Shown here: positions 19,482 to 27,836 of the stretch, piece by piece
How the letters are laid out: every line of letters begins with the position of its first letter
Position numbering within the stretch: the first letter of the stretch is position 1
Program-made: the position numbers and the translations under genes
Notes under the pieces: model-generated
Seen by the model: the letters and a program-made list of their open reading frames with translations, nothing else
Told to the model about the DNA's origin: nothing
The model's database searches: none
Assembly (NCBI RefSeq): GCF_030605225.1
Contig: NZ_JAUWAV010000035.1
Location: forward strand, 1 to 46,099
DNA: 46,099 nucleotides
DNA from: Geoalkalibacter sp.
Lineage (GTDB): Bacteria; Desulfobacterota; Desulfuromonadia; Desulfuromonadales; Geoalkalibacteraceae
Reading direction: 5' to 3'

Positions 19482-20096
19482 ATGGTTCTTGCGATCAATC
19501 CCCAAAATCCCCAGCCGCGCCTGATCAAGCAGGTGGTCGACATCCTCAAGCAGGGCGGAGTCATTGCCTATCCGACCGACACGACCTACGGCATCGGTTG
19601 CGATATTTTCAATAAAAAAGGGGTCAAAAACATCTACCAGATCAAAAAACGCGACCCGCGCAAGCCTTTTTCCTTTATTTGCGCCGATCTGTCCGATGTC
19701 GCCAACTATGCCCAGGTCAGCAATTTCGCCTTCAAAATCATGAAGCGCCACCTCCCCGGACCTTACACCTTTGTCCTGGAAGCCACGCGCATCGTGCCCG
19801 ACAGCGTGGTGACTCGGCAGAAGACCGTGGGCATCCGTATTCCGGAAAACGCCATCGCTTTGTCCATCGTGCGCGAACTCGGGCATCCCCTGGTGACCAC
19901 CAGCGCCAATATCTCGGGAGAAGATGTCTATCATGACCCTCTCGACATCGAAGACGCCCTTGGCCACATGCTCGATGCCGTCATCGACGGCGGCATTCTG
20001 CGCGGCGATCCCTCGACGGTGATCAGCCTGATCGACGATCGCATTGACGTATTGCGCGAGGGTGTGGGCGATATTTCCTGGATCCACCAACTCTAA
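19482..20096 (+). CDS. yciO: YrdC/Sua5/YciO-family threonylcarbamoyl-AMP synthase-like protein
   Basis: 204 aa, single YrdC domain. The lead-in AINPQNPQPRLIKQVVDILKQGGV, then YPTDTTYGIGCD, LPGPYTFVLEAT and TSANISGEDV, and the ending VLREGVGDISW, follow the YciO branch more closely than TsaC. The fold binds threonine, bicarbonate and ATP to make the precursor of t6A37 in tRNA; YciO proteins are weaker or divergent members. ATG 19482 (GGAG upstream) is chosen; an in-frame ATG at 19422 would add an unlikely Phe-rich N-terminus. Confidence 0.82.
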   Translation: MVLAINPQNPQPRLIKQVVDILKQGGVIAYPTDTTYGIGCDIFNKKGVKNIYQIKKRDPRKPFSFICADLSDVANYAQVSNFAFKIMKRHLPGPYTFVLEATRIVPDSVVTRQKTVGIRIPENAIALSIVRELGHPLVTTSANISGEDVYHDPLDIEDALGHMLDAVIDGGILRGDPSTVISLIDDRIDVLREGVGDISWIHQL

Positions 20097-20110
20097 AGGC
20101 CGCAAACCGG

Positions 20111-20569
20111 ATGAAGCGTCTCGGGATTCTTTTGTGGGGAGCTCTGATCCTTTGCCTGGGCGCCATGTCTAGCGGCGCCGGACAGATGAGTTCTTCCAAA
20201 GCGGACGGGGAAGCCAATGCCATCGCCGGCGTCGGCCTTCAGGTGGTGCCGACCGTTCTCGGCGAGCTGGTTGTGCTGGCCGTCGTGGAAAATTCGCCCG
20301 CGGCGACCGCCGGCATCGCGCCCGGCGACCTGATTGTCGCGGTGGATGGTCAGACCCTGCGCGGCAAAGACTTCGCCGAGGTGGTCACGCAGTATCTCTG
20401 GGGGCCGGCGGGCAGTTCCACGGTCTTGACCCTCAAGCGGCCGGGGCGCGCGGGACAGGAACAGAAAAAGATAGATCGGGTGGTGCTCAAGGGTGCGGCT
20501 GGCAAGAAGCTGCCTGGCGTTGAAATGCTTGTGCCCGAAAGCAAGGGGTCGAGCGGAGTGGAGAACTAA
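20111..20569 (+). CDS. Exported PDZ-domain protein
   Basis: 152 aa. Residues 1-~24 are a signal peptide (MKRLGILLWGALILCLGAMSSGA); the Cys is not in a convincing lipobox. Residues ~40-115 form a PDZ domain: VVLAVVENSPAATAGIAPGD as the carboxylate-binding approach, then LIVAVDGQTLRG. No protease domain is attached, so it probably acts as a periplasmic adaptor. It starts 14 nt after yciO. The partner is unknown. Confidence 0.8.
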   Translation: MKRLGILLWGALILCLGAMSSGAGQMSSSKADGEANAIAGVGLQVVPTVLGELVVLAVVENSPAATAGIAPGDLIVAVDGQTLRGKDFAEVVTQYLWGPAGSSTVLTLKRPGRAGQEQKKIDRVVLKGAAGKKLPGVEMLVPESKGSSGVEN

Positions 20570-20592
20570 GTAAGCGTGGTGAGGCGGGAAAA

Positions 20593-20985
20593 ATGAGAGA
20601 AACAGAACTGACGGTCGCTTTTTATCAGCGCAATTTCACGCGTGAGGAATGGCGCAAGGCCTTCGATGAACAACAGCTCGACAGTTTATTCGTCCGTTTG
20701 GCGCAGGATCTGGCTCCTCTCGGGATCAGGCTGCGGCGCGTCGAGGATGCCGGCGTCACCCTCGACATCAAAGGGTATGGCGATCTGCTCAACAGCGTGC
20801 GCATCCGCTGTCCCCAGCACGGCGTGGGCAATACCTGTCTGGGGCATATCATCGGCCGAAGCGCCAATCTCAACCTACTGGAAGATATTGAACGCGGCAT
20901 CAATCGTGTGGCCTTTGCCCCTGAAACCGTGGAGCCTGAAGGCAGCGACAAGATCGTCTGCCACAACTGCGGTTGTGGTTGCTGA
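20593..20985 (+). CDS. Hypothetical protein with Cys-rich C-terminal tail
   Basis: 130 aa, not recognised. Two clusters of possible metal ligands stand out: CPQHGVGNTCLGH near residue 75 and the C-terminal CHNCGCGC, which ends the protein. The middle is alpha/beta with LNLLEDIERGINRVAF. The Cys/His spacing would suit a zinc or iron-sulfur site, but no known fold was matched. It has no signal peptide. GAGGCGGG precedes the ATG. Its stop is 3 nt from the stop of the convergent membrane-protein gene. Confidence 0.7.
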   Translation: MRETELTVAFYQRNFTREEWRKAFDEQQLDSLFVRLAQDLAPLGIRLRRVEDAGVTLDIKGYGDLLNSVRIRCPQHGVGNTCLGHIIGRSANLNLLEDIERGINRVAFAPETVEPEGSDKIVCHNCGCGC

Positions 20986-20988
20986 AAA

Positions 20989-21375
20989 CTAGCTTTTCTT
21001 CTTGCGGCCCCATTGATAGGGGTGGGCTTGGCGGCTGACGATAAAGTCGGCGAAGATCTTGATCCAGATGGTCGATCCGGCCATGGCGCTCCAGGCGTCG
21101 AATTGGTGAAACGGCCCGATGCGGATGCCGGTGGCGATGAACAGGGGCACGCCGACGATGATCCACAGGGCGATCAACCCCGCGGTGAGATTGAGCATTC
21201 CGGTAATCGGCGCCCATTTTTTCGGGTTCTCGGGGGGAACGCCCCGCTTGAGGGCGACATCCGAGTAGTCGCGCTGGATGAAGATCCGCCAGGCGCGCCG
21301 CAACCAGAAGTACGCCATGGGGAAGAGAGCCAGAAACAAGATCCAGATGAGGGCCGTGGCCGCGTCAAAAACCAT
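20989..21375 (-). CDS. Small integral membrane protein near the symporter operon
   Basis: 128 aa. Membrane segments at ~5-25 (ALIWILFLALFPMAYFWL) and ~57-80 (GLIALWIIVGVPLFIA), with a possible third near 95-112; the C-terminus is basic (GRKKKS). The frame is open upstream to 21426, but the start is placed at the ATG 21375 with GGGAG in front, because the next upstream ATG would add a hydrophilic stretch and lies close to the symporter terminator. The family is not recognised; its position downstream of the symporter suggests an accessory role, but a terminator lies between them. Confidence 0.65.
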   Translation of the reverse strand: MVFDAATALIWILFLALFPMAYFWLRRAWRIFIQRDYSDVALKRGVPPENPKKWAPITGMLNLTAGLIALWIIVGVPLFIATGIRIGPFHQFDAWSAMAGSTIWIKIFADFIVSRQAHPYQWGRKKKS

Positions 21376-21443
21376 TGCGAAACTCCCGCTTGAGATGTCT
21401 TCTTTTACCTGAGCCTTCAGGATCAATCAATCAAAATTCTTGG

Positions 21444-21478
21444 AAAAAAAACCCGCCGGCGAACCGGCGGGTTTTTTT
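21444..21478 (-). terminator. Bidirectional-looking intrinsic terminator after the symporter
   Basis: CCCGCCGG and CCGGCGGG form a perfect 8-bp GC stem around a CGAA loop, flanked by eight A on one side and seven T on the other, extending the stem and giving a U-tract on both strands. On the minus strand it ends the symporter transcript that begins near 23.6 kb. Confidence 0.88.
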
Positions 21479-21519
21479 GTCGGACGGCGTACCTTTTACG
21501 GCACGGAAGATCGTTGAGC

Positions 21520-23325
21520 TTAATGGGCGCCGCTGATCATCTTGGAACCGCGCGGCGTGCGCACGTCTTCCACCAGCTTCTGGATGTGCTCGGGCGGCGC
21601 CGGGGTGAACTTGCTCACCACATAGGCGGTACCGAAGTTGACCAGCGCGCCGATGGTGCCGAAGGCCTCGGGCGTGATGCCGAAGAAGGAGTTGGCGCCA
21701 CCGATCAGGCCGAGATACTCCGTGCCCTTGATGAAGAAGATGCCTTTGTGGGCGAACACGTAGAACAGGGTGACACCCAGACCGCAGAGCATGCCGGTGA
21801 TGGCGCCTTCCTTATTCATGCGCTTGTTGAAGATGCCCATCATCAGAACAGGGAAAATCGAGCTGGCGGCGATACCGAAGGCCAAGGCCACGGTTCCCGC
21901 CGCGAAGCCTGGTGGATTGAGGCCCAGCCAGCCGGCGACGACGATGGAGCCGGCCATGGCGATCTTGCCGGCCATGAGCTCGCCTTTTTCACTGAGGTCG
22001 GGCATCCAGATCTTCTTCAGCAGGTCATGAGAGATGGCCGAGGAGATGGCCAGCAGCAGACCGGCGGCGGTGGAGAGCGCCGCGGCGACACCGCCCGCGG
22101 CCACCAGGGCGATGACCCAGTTGGGCAGCAGAGCGATTTCAGGGTTGGCAAGCACGATGATGTCGGCGTTGACCGTCAGCTCGTTGCCGGCCCAGCCGGC
22201 GGCGGCGATGTTGGCCTGCGCGGTGGGGTTGGTGGTTTTGTCATTGTAGTACTGGATGCGGCCGTCGCCGTTCTTGTCTTCCCACTTGAGCAGGCCGGTG
22301 ACTTCCCAACGCTTCATCCACGCCGGGCGATCCTCATAATTCAAGCTGCTTTCAGGGGCGAACATGTCGCCACCCTTCATTACCGCGGTGTTGACGGTGG
22401 CATGCAGGTTGAGGCGCGCCATGGCGGCAACCGCGGGGGCGGTGGTGTAGAGAATGGCGATGAAGACCAGCGCCCAACCGGCCGAGGAGCGGGCCGCGGC
22501 GACCGTGGGCACGGTGAAGAAGCGGATGATGACGTGGGGCAGACCGGCGGTACCGATCATCAGTGAGATGGTGTAGACAAACATGTTGAGCTTGCTGCCC
22601 GGCAGGGCGGTGGTGTACTGGCTGAAGCCGAGGTCGGTGACGACCTGATCGAGCTTGGCCAGCAGGGATACGTCGGTGCCCACCATGGTACCGCCGAGGC
22701 CCAGCTGCGGGAGGGGGATGCCGGTCAGCTGAAAGGAGATGAAGATCGCCGGGATGGTGTACGCGGAAATCAGCACGATGTACTGGGCCACCTGGGTGTA
22801 GGTGATGCCCTTCATGCCGCCGAACACCGCGTAGCAGAAGACGATACCCATGCCGAGATAGATCCCCATCTCGTTGGAGACGCCGAGGAAGCGCGAAAAG
22901 GTCACGCCGACGCCGGTCATCTGGCCGATGATGTAGGTGATGGACATCACCAGCAGGCAGATGACGGCGGTTGCCGCGGCGGTTTTGGAATAGTAACGGT
23001 CGGCGACGAAGGCCGGCACCGTGAACTTGCCGAATTTGCGCAGGTAGGGCGCCAGCAAGCAGGCCATGAGCACGTAACCGCCGGTCCAGCCCATGAGGAA
23101 CAGACCGCCGCCGTAGCCCATGTTGGAGATCAGGCCGGCCATGGAGATGAAGGAGGCCGCCGACATCCAGTCCGCCGCGGTGGCCATGCCGTTGGTGACG
23201 GGATGAACGCCGCCGCCCGCCACGTAGAAGTCACTGGTGCTGCCCGCGCGAGCCCAGACGGCGATGCCGATGTAGAGCGCAAAGGTTGCACCAACGATGA
23301 GATAGGTAAGAATTTGCAGATCCAT
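21520..23325 (-). CDS. Sodium:solute symporter, acetate-type (VC_2705-like subfamily)
   Basis: 601 aa, SSS family, about 12-13 membrane spans. N-terminal GSTSDFYVAGGGVHPVTNGMATAADWMSAASFISMAGLI contains the SSS core that binds Na+ and substrate; GMKGITYTQVAQYIVLISAY and GLPHVIIRFFTV follow. Between two spans is a long soluble insert (~residues 320-390) with DKNGDGRIQYYND, an EF-hand-like loop. The partner DUF4212 gene lies 14 nt upstream, as in the VC_2705 / VC_2704-type two-gene systems tied to acetate or short-chain acid uptake. In acetate-oxidising metal reducers such genes are annotated as acetate permeases; the substrate is inferred. Confidence 0.87.
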   Translation of the reverse strand: MDLQILTYLIVGATFALYIGIAVWARAGSTSDFYVAGGGVHPVTNGMATAADWMSAASFISMAGLISNMGYGGGLFLMGWTGGYVLMACLLAPYLRKFGKFTVPAFVADRYYSKTAAATAVICLLVMSITYIIGQMTGVGVTFSRFLGVSNEMGIYLGMGIVFCYAVFGGMKGITYTQVAQYIVLISAYTIPAIFISFQLTGIPLPQLGLGGTMVGTDVSLLAKLDQVVTDLGFSQYTTALPGSKLNMFVYTISLMIGTAGLPHVIIRFFTVPTVAAARSSAGWALVFIAILYTTAPAVAAMARLNLHATVNTAVMKGGDMFAPESSLNYEDRPAWMKRWEVTGLLKWEDKNGDGRIQYYNDKTTNPTAQANIAAAGWAGNELTVNADIIVLANPEIALLPNWVIALVAAGGVAAALSTAAGLLLAISSAISHDLLKKIWMPDLSEKGELMAGKIAMAGSIVVAGWLGLNPPGFAAGTVALAFGIAASSIFPVLMMGIFNKRMNKEGAITGMLCGLGVTLFYVFAHKGIFFIKGTEYLGLIGGANSFFGITPEAFGTIGALVNFGTAYVVSKFTPAPPEHIQKLVEDVRTPRGSKMISGAH

Positions 23326-23339
23326 TTAGGTCGCCTCCC

Positions 23340-23594
23340 TCATTGCTCGTGAACGTCGAATTTTTTGTCGAGCTGCCCCATCAGTTTTGCGTAGATGAAG
23401 ATTAGGGCAATGAAAATATACATGGACCCCTGGTGGGCAAACCAGAAGCCCAGGGGATAGCCACCCAAATGGATGTTGTTGAGGGATGAGGCGAAGATGA
23501 TGCCCAAACCGTAGGCAACGAAAAACCAGATGCCGAGAATGATGGCCAACAGCTTCAACACCGCAAACCAGTAAGCTTGTCCACTTTTGTCCAT
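23340..23594 (-). CDS. DUF4212 small subunit of sodium:solute symporter
   Basis: 84 aa with two membrane helices (LKLLAIILGIWFFVAYGLGIIF and MYIFIALIFIYAKLMG) joined by the conserved NNIHLGGYPLGFWFAHQGS loop. It is the obligate small companion of the SSS permease that follows 14 nt downstream, so the pair is probably translated together. A clear GAGGAGG lies in front of the ATG. Confidence 0.88.
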   Translation of the reverse strand: MDKSGQAYWFAVLKLLAIILGIWFFVAYGLGIIFASSLNNIHLGGYPLGFWFAHQGSMYIFIALIFIYAKLMGQLDKKFDVHEQ

Positions 23595-24212
23595 GAATGC
23601 CTCCTCTCTTTGTTACCTGAATAATGACTTTTGCCAGCGGAACCTGGACGTGAATTTAAACAAAATCGGTTGACTCAGTTTTTCAGTATCGGTCACGCAA
23701 TGTTTTCTTCCCCTTTCTCCTGAGTGACGTTTCACGTTGACAGATTCACCGGTTACCTTGAGCCCCGAGCATCCAGGCGAGGCCGAATCCGGACCCGCAT
23801 CCGCCCCTTGGGCCATTAATAAAATGCTATTTCAAAAAATAGCACATAAACTTCAAGATGCAGCGCCAGGATGAAAAAAATGAAACCTCATTTCCCTTAT
23901 CCCTTATGTTAGTAGAACGGCATTTTGGAAAACCTTGACGAAACATATTCTAAAACCCGGATAGCGTCAACAAAAAAATAAAACCATGTTTCTTTTGTTT
24001 AAAAAATAATTGTAAGCTATTGATTTAAATGTAAAAAAAATATTTTAAAAATTTTACTTTATTTGAAGGGATTGCGAAGAACCGATGTTTGTCTGATCTA
24101 TTTTCGGCGTTTGTGTGCCCGGGTTTCCAGAGAATCCGTTGCGCGGAACCAAAAAACAGGGAAAAATAGGTTGTCTCGCGGTCGCTATCCATTTTTTCCC
24201 CCGAGGTTGCCC
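23595..24212. promoter_or_regulatory. Divergent AT-rich control region, symporter / CBS-DUF294
   Basis: 618 bp without a convincing gene, strongly AT-rich to the right of 23.8 kb, which must hold the promoters of both divergent units. Visible features: a perfect 8-bp hairpin TGCTATTT-CAAA-AAATAGCA (about 23825-23844), a GTGA-N4-TCAC half-site pair at 23724-23735, and many A-tracts between 23.87 and 24.06 kb. No clear -35/-10 or sigma-54 site was found by eye. A 67-codon frame on the minus strand is not believed. Confidence 0.4.
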
Positions 24213-25670
24213 ATGTCGAACCCCGTTCTCGGGGAAGATGGTTTTTTCTTCCTCCAGGTCGATGCCCTCTGCAAAAGCCCCGCGGTCACCTGCACGCCCG
24301 AGACGAGCATCGTCGAGGCGGCGCGGACCATGCGCGATCAGCAGATTTCGGGATTGGTCGTGGTAAAGGGCGAGATTCCCGCAGGGATTGTTTCGGCGCG
24401 CGATATTTGCGACCTGATCGCGGTATCCGGGGGAACGGTCGACAATTTTCGGGTCGCGGACGTCATGAAGGGGGATCTGGTCACCATCGCGCGCAATCAA
24501 TATGTTTATGACGCCATTTTCAAAATGGCCAAATACAACATTCATCGCGTCGTGGTGGTTGATGAACAGGGCAGACTCCATGGCGTGGTCACCGATACGG
24601 ATTTTCTCAGTCTGCAGACCCGCAGTCCGCTCTATCTGACGCGAGAAATCGAATTTGCCAGATCCATCAAGCAGTTGCGTGCGATCAACGAACAGATTAC
24701 CGAAACCATCAGCCGGGCATCGCGCTCCATCGCCGATACCCCGAGCCTTGTGCAACTCATTTCCCATTTCAACGATGCCTTTACCCTGCGCGTCATCGCC
24801 TTGATGGAGAGCGACGAGGGAATCGTTCTGCCTGCCGGGGCGGCCTACCTGGCCCTGGGCAGCGAGGGGCGCGGAGAGCAGACGCTGCGCACGGATCAGG
24901 ACAGCGCCATGATCTATGCGGATGATCTTGGCGAGTCGGCGCTGCGGTCCCTTGAGCGTTTTGCCCAACGCTTGGTTGATGCCCTTGAGGAGGTGGGCGT
25001 GCCGCGCTGTCCCGGCAACACCCTGGCCAGCAATCCGGAGTGGCGCTGCAGTCTGTCCACGTGGAAAGAGCGCCTCAGTCTGTGGATTTCCGTGCCCAAG
25101 CCTGAACATCTGGTCAATTTCAGCATGTTTCAGGATTTCAGAACCCTGCACGGCGATGCGTCCCTGGAGTCGCGGCTTCATGAGCATGTCCAGTCCTGCA
25201 TTCAGCGCAACACCCTTTACCTGCCCTATATGGCGAGGCATGTCGAAGGCTTTCGGGCGCGCATCGGAATGTTCGGCCGGATTCTGGTCGAGCGTCGCGG
25301 CGAGGGTCGCGGCAAGGTCGACATCAAGAAAAACGGCATCTTCGCCCTGACTCAAGGGGTCAGCCTGCTTGCCCTGGAATTGGGCATTCATAGCGGCACC
25401 ACCTGGGACAAGATTGATCAACTCCACAAGCACGGCATTTTGTCCGCCGATGACGTCGAAACCCTCGACGAGTCCTTTTCCTATCTGATGCGGCTGAGAA
25501 TTTCCATGCAACTTCATGCCCTGGCCGCCGGCACCACTCCCACCAACTATATCGATCCGCTGCTGATGAGCACCAAGGAACGCGAGCGCCTGCGCTCGGC
25601 CCTCAAAGGTGTCAACAGCCTCATGAAAATCCTTCGCGTGCGTTACAAGCTCGACTCCATCGCTCGCTGA
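24213..25670 (+). CDS. CBS-pair / DUF294 nucleotidyltransferase-like signalling protein
   Basis: 485 aa. Two CBS domains (about 12-75 and 80-135; DALCKSPAVTCTPETSIVEAARTMRD, then RVADVMKGDLVTIARNQ) that usually sense adenine nucleotides, then a DUF294 nucleotidyltransferase domain with LGSEGRGEQTLRTDQDSA near residue 215, and a DUF294_C helical domain. The GS(E)GRxEQ/TDQD core is like that of GlnD-type transferases. Such proteins are commonly encoded next to VC_2705-type symporters, where a regulatory role is suspected. ATG 24213 has a GAGG 10 nt upstream; an upstream in-frame start at 24063 lies in the AT-rich control region and is rejected. Confidence 0.85.
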   Translation: MSNPVLGEDGFFFLQVDALCKSPAVTCTPETSIVEAARTMRDQQISGLVVVKGEIPAGIVSARDICDLIAVSGGTVDNFRVADVMKGDLVTIARNQYVYDAIFKMAKYNIHRVVVVDEQGRLHGVVTDTDFLSLQTRSPLYLTREIEFARSIKQLRAINEQITETISRASRSIADTPSLVQLISHFNDAFTLRVIALMESDEGIVLPAGAAYLALGSEGRGEQTLRTDQDSAMIYADDLGESALRSLERFAQRLVDALEEVGVPRCPGNTLASNPEWRCSLSTWKERLSLWISVPKPEHLVNFSMFQDFRTLHGDASLESRLHEHVQSCIQRNTLYLPYMARHVEGFRARIGMFGRILVERRGEGRGKVDIKKNGIFALTQGVSLLALELGIHSGTTWDKIDQLHKHGILSADDVETLDESFSYLMRLRISMQLHALAAGTTPTNYIDPLLMSTKERERLRSALKGVNSLMKILRVRYKLDSIAR

Positions 25671-25671
25671 C

Positions 25672-26430
25672 TTAATGGGTTTTTCTCAGGGAATAACCCA
25701 GATAGCCAAGCTGTGAGGAGATGACCTCGCCGGCGGTTTTCAGGGCGGGCAGCAACTCCAGGTTGATGCGCTCGGGCGACATGCGGTAATCGGGACCAAC
25801 GAGCGCCAAAACTCCGGCGAGATCCGAGCGCGCTCCGAACAGGGGAACGGCAACGCCGGCGCTGCCTTCGCCCGCGCCGCCTAGGTCGCAGGCCGCTCCG
25901 TCGCGTCGAATCCGCTCCAGTTCCTCGGGGGATAGCCCGGCTCCAAGCGGACGGCCCTTGCCTTCCTCGGGGGAAAAGGCCAGAAAAACACGGCCGGGAG
26001 CGCATCTGGCGAGAGGCAGCCGCCGGCCGACGAGGGAGACGACTTTCACCTGTTGGGCATTGTCGACCATGTCGAGAAAGAGCGCTTCCTCATCGCGGCG
26101 CACCACCAGATAGGCCGCTTCGTCGCACTGACGCACCAGTTTTTCCATCACCGGCCGTGCCTTGCCCAGCAGTTCCATGCGCGAAAGCAGCTTCTGCCCC
26201 ATTTCGTAAGCCGAGGGGCCCAGCTGGTAGTCACGGGAACCCTGACGCCGCTCGACGTATCCGCGTCGCTCAAAAGTCGCCAACAAACGAAAAACACTGG
26301 CCTTGTTCATGCCCATCCGTTCGCTGAGGCGCGTGAGGCTGAGGTCCTCGACTTCTTCGCTGAGGGCTTCAAGCAAGGCCAGAGCGTTTTCCACCGACCG
26401 GATGCTGTAGGATTCTTTTTCTCGGGTCGA
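25672..26430 (-). CDS. IclR-family transcriptional regulator
   Basis: 252 aa. N-terminal winged helix (SIRSVENALALLEAL, LSLTRLSERMGMNKASVFRLLATFERRGYVER) and a C-terminal effector domain with LARCAPGRVFLAF and VAVPLFGARSDLAGVLALVGP. IclR regulators often govern acetate/glyoxylate or aromatic-acid metabolism, which suits the symporter next door. The GTG at 26430 has a strong AAAGGAG 6 nt upstream; ATG 26460, with a weaker AGGGG, would add ten residues. It is convergent with the CBS-DUF294 gene, with a single nucleotide between the stops. Confidence 0.87.
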   Translation of the reverse strand, partial: STREKESYSIRSVENALALLEALSEEVEDLSLTRLSERMGMNKASVFRLLATFERRGYVERRQGSRDYQLGPSAYEMGQKLLSRMELLGKARPVMEKLVRQCDEAAYLVVRRDEEALFLDMVDNAQQVKVVSLVGRRLPLARCAPGRVFLAFSPEEGKGRPLGAGLSPEELERIRRDGAACDLGGAGEGSAGVAVPLFGARSDLAGVLALVGPDYRMSPERINLELLPALKTAGEVISSQLGYLGYSLRKTH

Positions 26431-26849
26431 CACCCTGTGCTCCTTTGGAGAAACTTTCATGGGGAAGCCCCTGACTTTGGTCTCATGTTCTATGAAAATC
26501 AGATGGAATGAATCCGATCAAAAAATTGGTTGAAAAATAATACGACGTTTTATTTCGGTCAAGTTTTTTATTTTTGAGCGATTTGCTGTTTTGCGACAAA
26601 AAATACAATAAAATCAAGTATCTATAATATTTTTTATTTGATAAAAATATTAATTAACCTATTTGAGATGCTTAAAAAAATTAAATTTTTAAAAAAATAA
26701 TGTTTTGGGAACGACGTTTAAAAAATGCCTTGGGCAGCGGATATGATTCCGTGGTGCCAAGTTTGGTTCGCGACTGGAAAGCCGACGAAGATTGGCCATA
26801 ATGTTGTTTGGGAGAAACATTTCTGTTTTTTCGCCAGGGGAGGTCGAGC
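26431..26849. other. AT-rich intergenic region upstream of the IclR gene
   Basis: About 390 bp with an extremely AT-rich core (26.52-26.70 kb), unlike the GC-rich surroundings. No gene is visible. The 9-mer ACGACGTTT occurs twice in direct orientation, at 26542-26550 and 26711-26719, each followed by an A/T run, and could be a regulator site. A TATAAT at 26623-26628 has no fitting -35. The core has many A/T-tracts, so a curved or nucleoid-protein-bound region is possible. Confidence 0.35.
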
Positions 26850-27812
26850 ATGAGCAGCTATCGTCGCGGCAGCAAGGGCGAGGAGGTCCGCAGGGTTCAG
26901 GACCGACTCAAGGCGCAGGGGTATTACGAGGGTGAACGGGACGGCATTTTCGGCGGAGGAACCGAGAGCGCGGTGAAGCGCTTCCAGAGGGCGCGGGGGC
27001 TGGAGCCCGACGGCGTGGTCGGCTCTTTAACCTGGGCCGCCCTGTTTGACGATGAACCGATCCGTGAACCGGCCCTGCTGCGGGAAGGCCTGGCCTATCG
27101 CTGCCTGGCCCTGACCGGATCGTTTGAAACGAGTCAGCCGCCGCCCGAGTGCTTTTGTGGGATATCGGGGGATTTTGACGGGCAGGGATTGAGTTTCGGC
27201 GTGCTGCAGTGGAATCTCGGCCAGCAATCGCTGCAACCCCTGTTTCGCGAAATGGCCGACAAGCACCCCGACCTTCTTCAGGATATCTGTCAGGACCATT
27301 ACCCCGAGCTGCGCGCGGTTTTTACCTCAAGCGCCGAAGAGCAACTGGCCTGGGTGCGCTCGGTGCAGGATCAGCGACGTTTCGTGCTCCACGAGCCCTG
27401 GCTGGGGTTGCTCAAGACCCTGGGCCGTCGGGAGGAATTCCAGAAGATCCAGGTCAGGCACGCCGAAAAGCTCTACCGACAGGCACGCGCCCTGTGCCAG
27501 GACTATGGTTTGTGGTCGCAGCGCGCCGTGGCTCTTATGTTCGACATCAAGGTGCAAAACGGCAGCATCTCGTCCCTGGTCCGGGCACAGATCGAGGCGG
27601 ATTTCGCTCGTCTGGATCAAGGTTTGTCACAAGAAGAAAGCGAGCAGGCTCGGCTGCTCATCGTCGCCAACCGTCGCGCCGAGGCGTCCAATCCCCGCTG
27701 GATCGAGGATGTGCGGCGGCGCAAGCTGACCATCGCAAGAGGGGAGGGACGGGTGCATGGCCATCAGTATCATCTGGCGGATGATTTCGGCATCAGGTTG
27801 GCGCCGTTTTGA
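26850..27812 (+). CDS. Peptidoglycan-binding, lysozyme/chitosanase-like protein
   Basis: 320 aa. Residues ~1-65 are a PG_binding_1 domain (RRGSKGEEVRRVQDRLKAQGYYEG, then RDGIFGGGTESAVKRFQRARGL). From ~85 on, a catalytic-looking domain with LTGSFETS, ISGDFDGQGLSFGVLQWNLGQQSLQPLF resembles the lysozyme-superfamily chitosanase fold (GH46-like), with the Glu of SFETS and the Asp of GDFDGQG as likely active-site acids. No signal peptide, which suits a phage-type endolysin or a cytosolic effector exported by another route. No phage or secretion genes are adjacent. GGGGAGG precedes the ATG. Confidence 0.7.
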   Translation: MSSYRRGSKGEEVRRVQDRLKAQGYYEGERDGIFGGGTESAVKRFQRARGLEPDGVVGSLTWAALFDDEPIREPALLREGLAYRCLALTGSFETSQPPPECFCGISGDFDGQGLSFGVLQWNLGQQSLQPLFREMADKHPDLLQDICQDHYPELRAVFTSSAEEQLAWVRSVQDQRRFVLHEPWLGLLKTLGRREEFQKIQVRHAEKLYRQARALCQDYGLWSQRAVALMFDIKVQNGSISSLVRAQIEADFARLDQGLSQEESEQARLLIVANRRAEASNPRWIEDVRRRKLTIARGEGRVHGHQYHLADDFGIRLAPF

Positions 27813-27836
27813 GAGCGCGGCAGAACCTGCGCTGGA

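Noticed and set aside
21514-22566. A 350-codon plus-strand frame opposite the symporter.
   Set aside because: Its translation is Gly/His/Asp-rich noise; the minus-strand frame has clear SSS-family motifs and membrane spans.
23613-23816. A 67-codon minus-strand frame in the divergent control region.
   Set aside because: No Shine-Dalgarno, unlikely composition, and it overlaps probable promoter sequence.
23870-24060. AT-rich tract considered as a prophage or island border.
   Set aside because: No phage, transposase or tRNA gene nearby, and both neighbouring genes look native.
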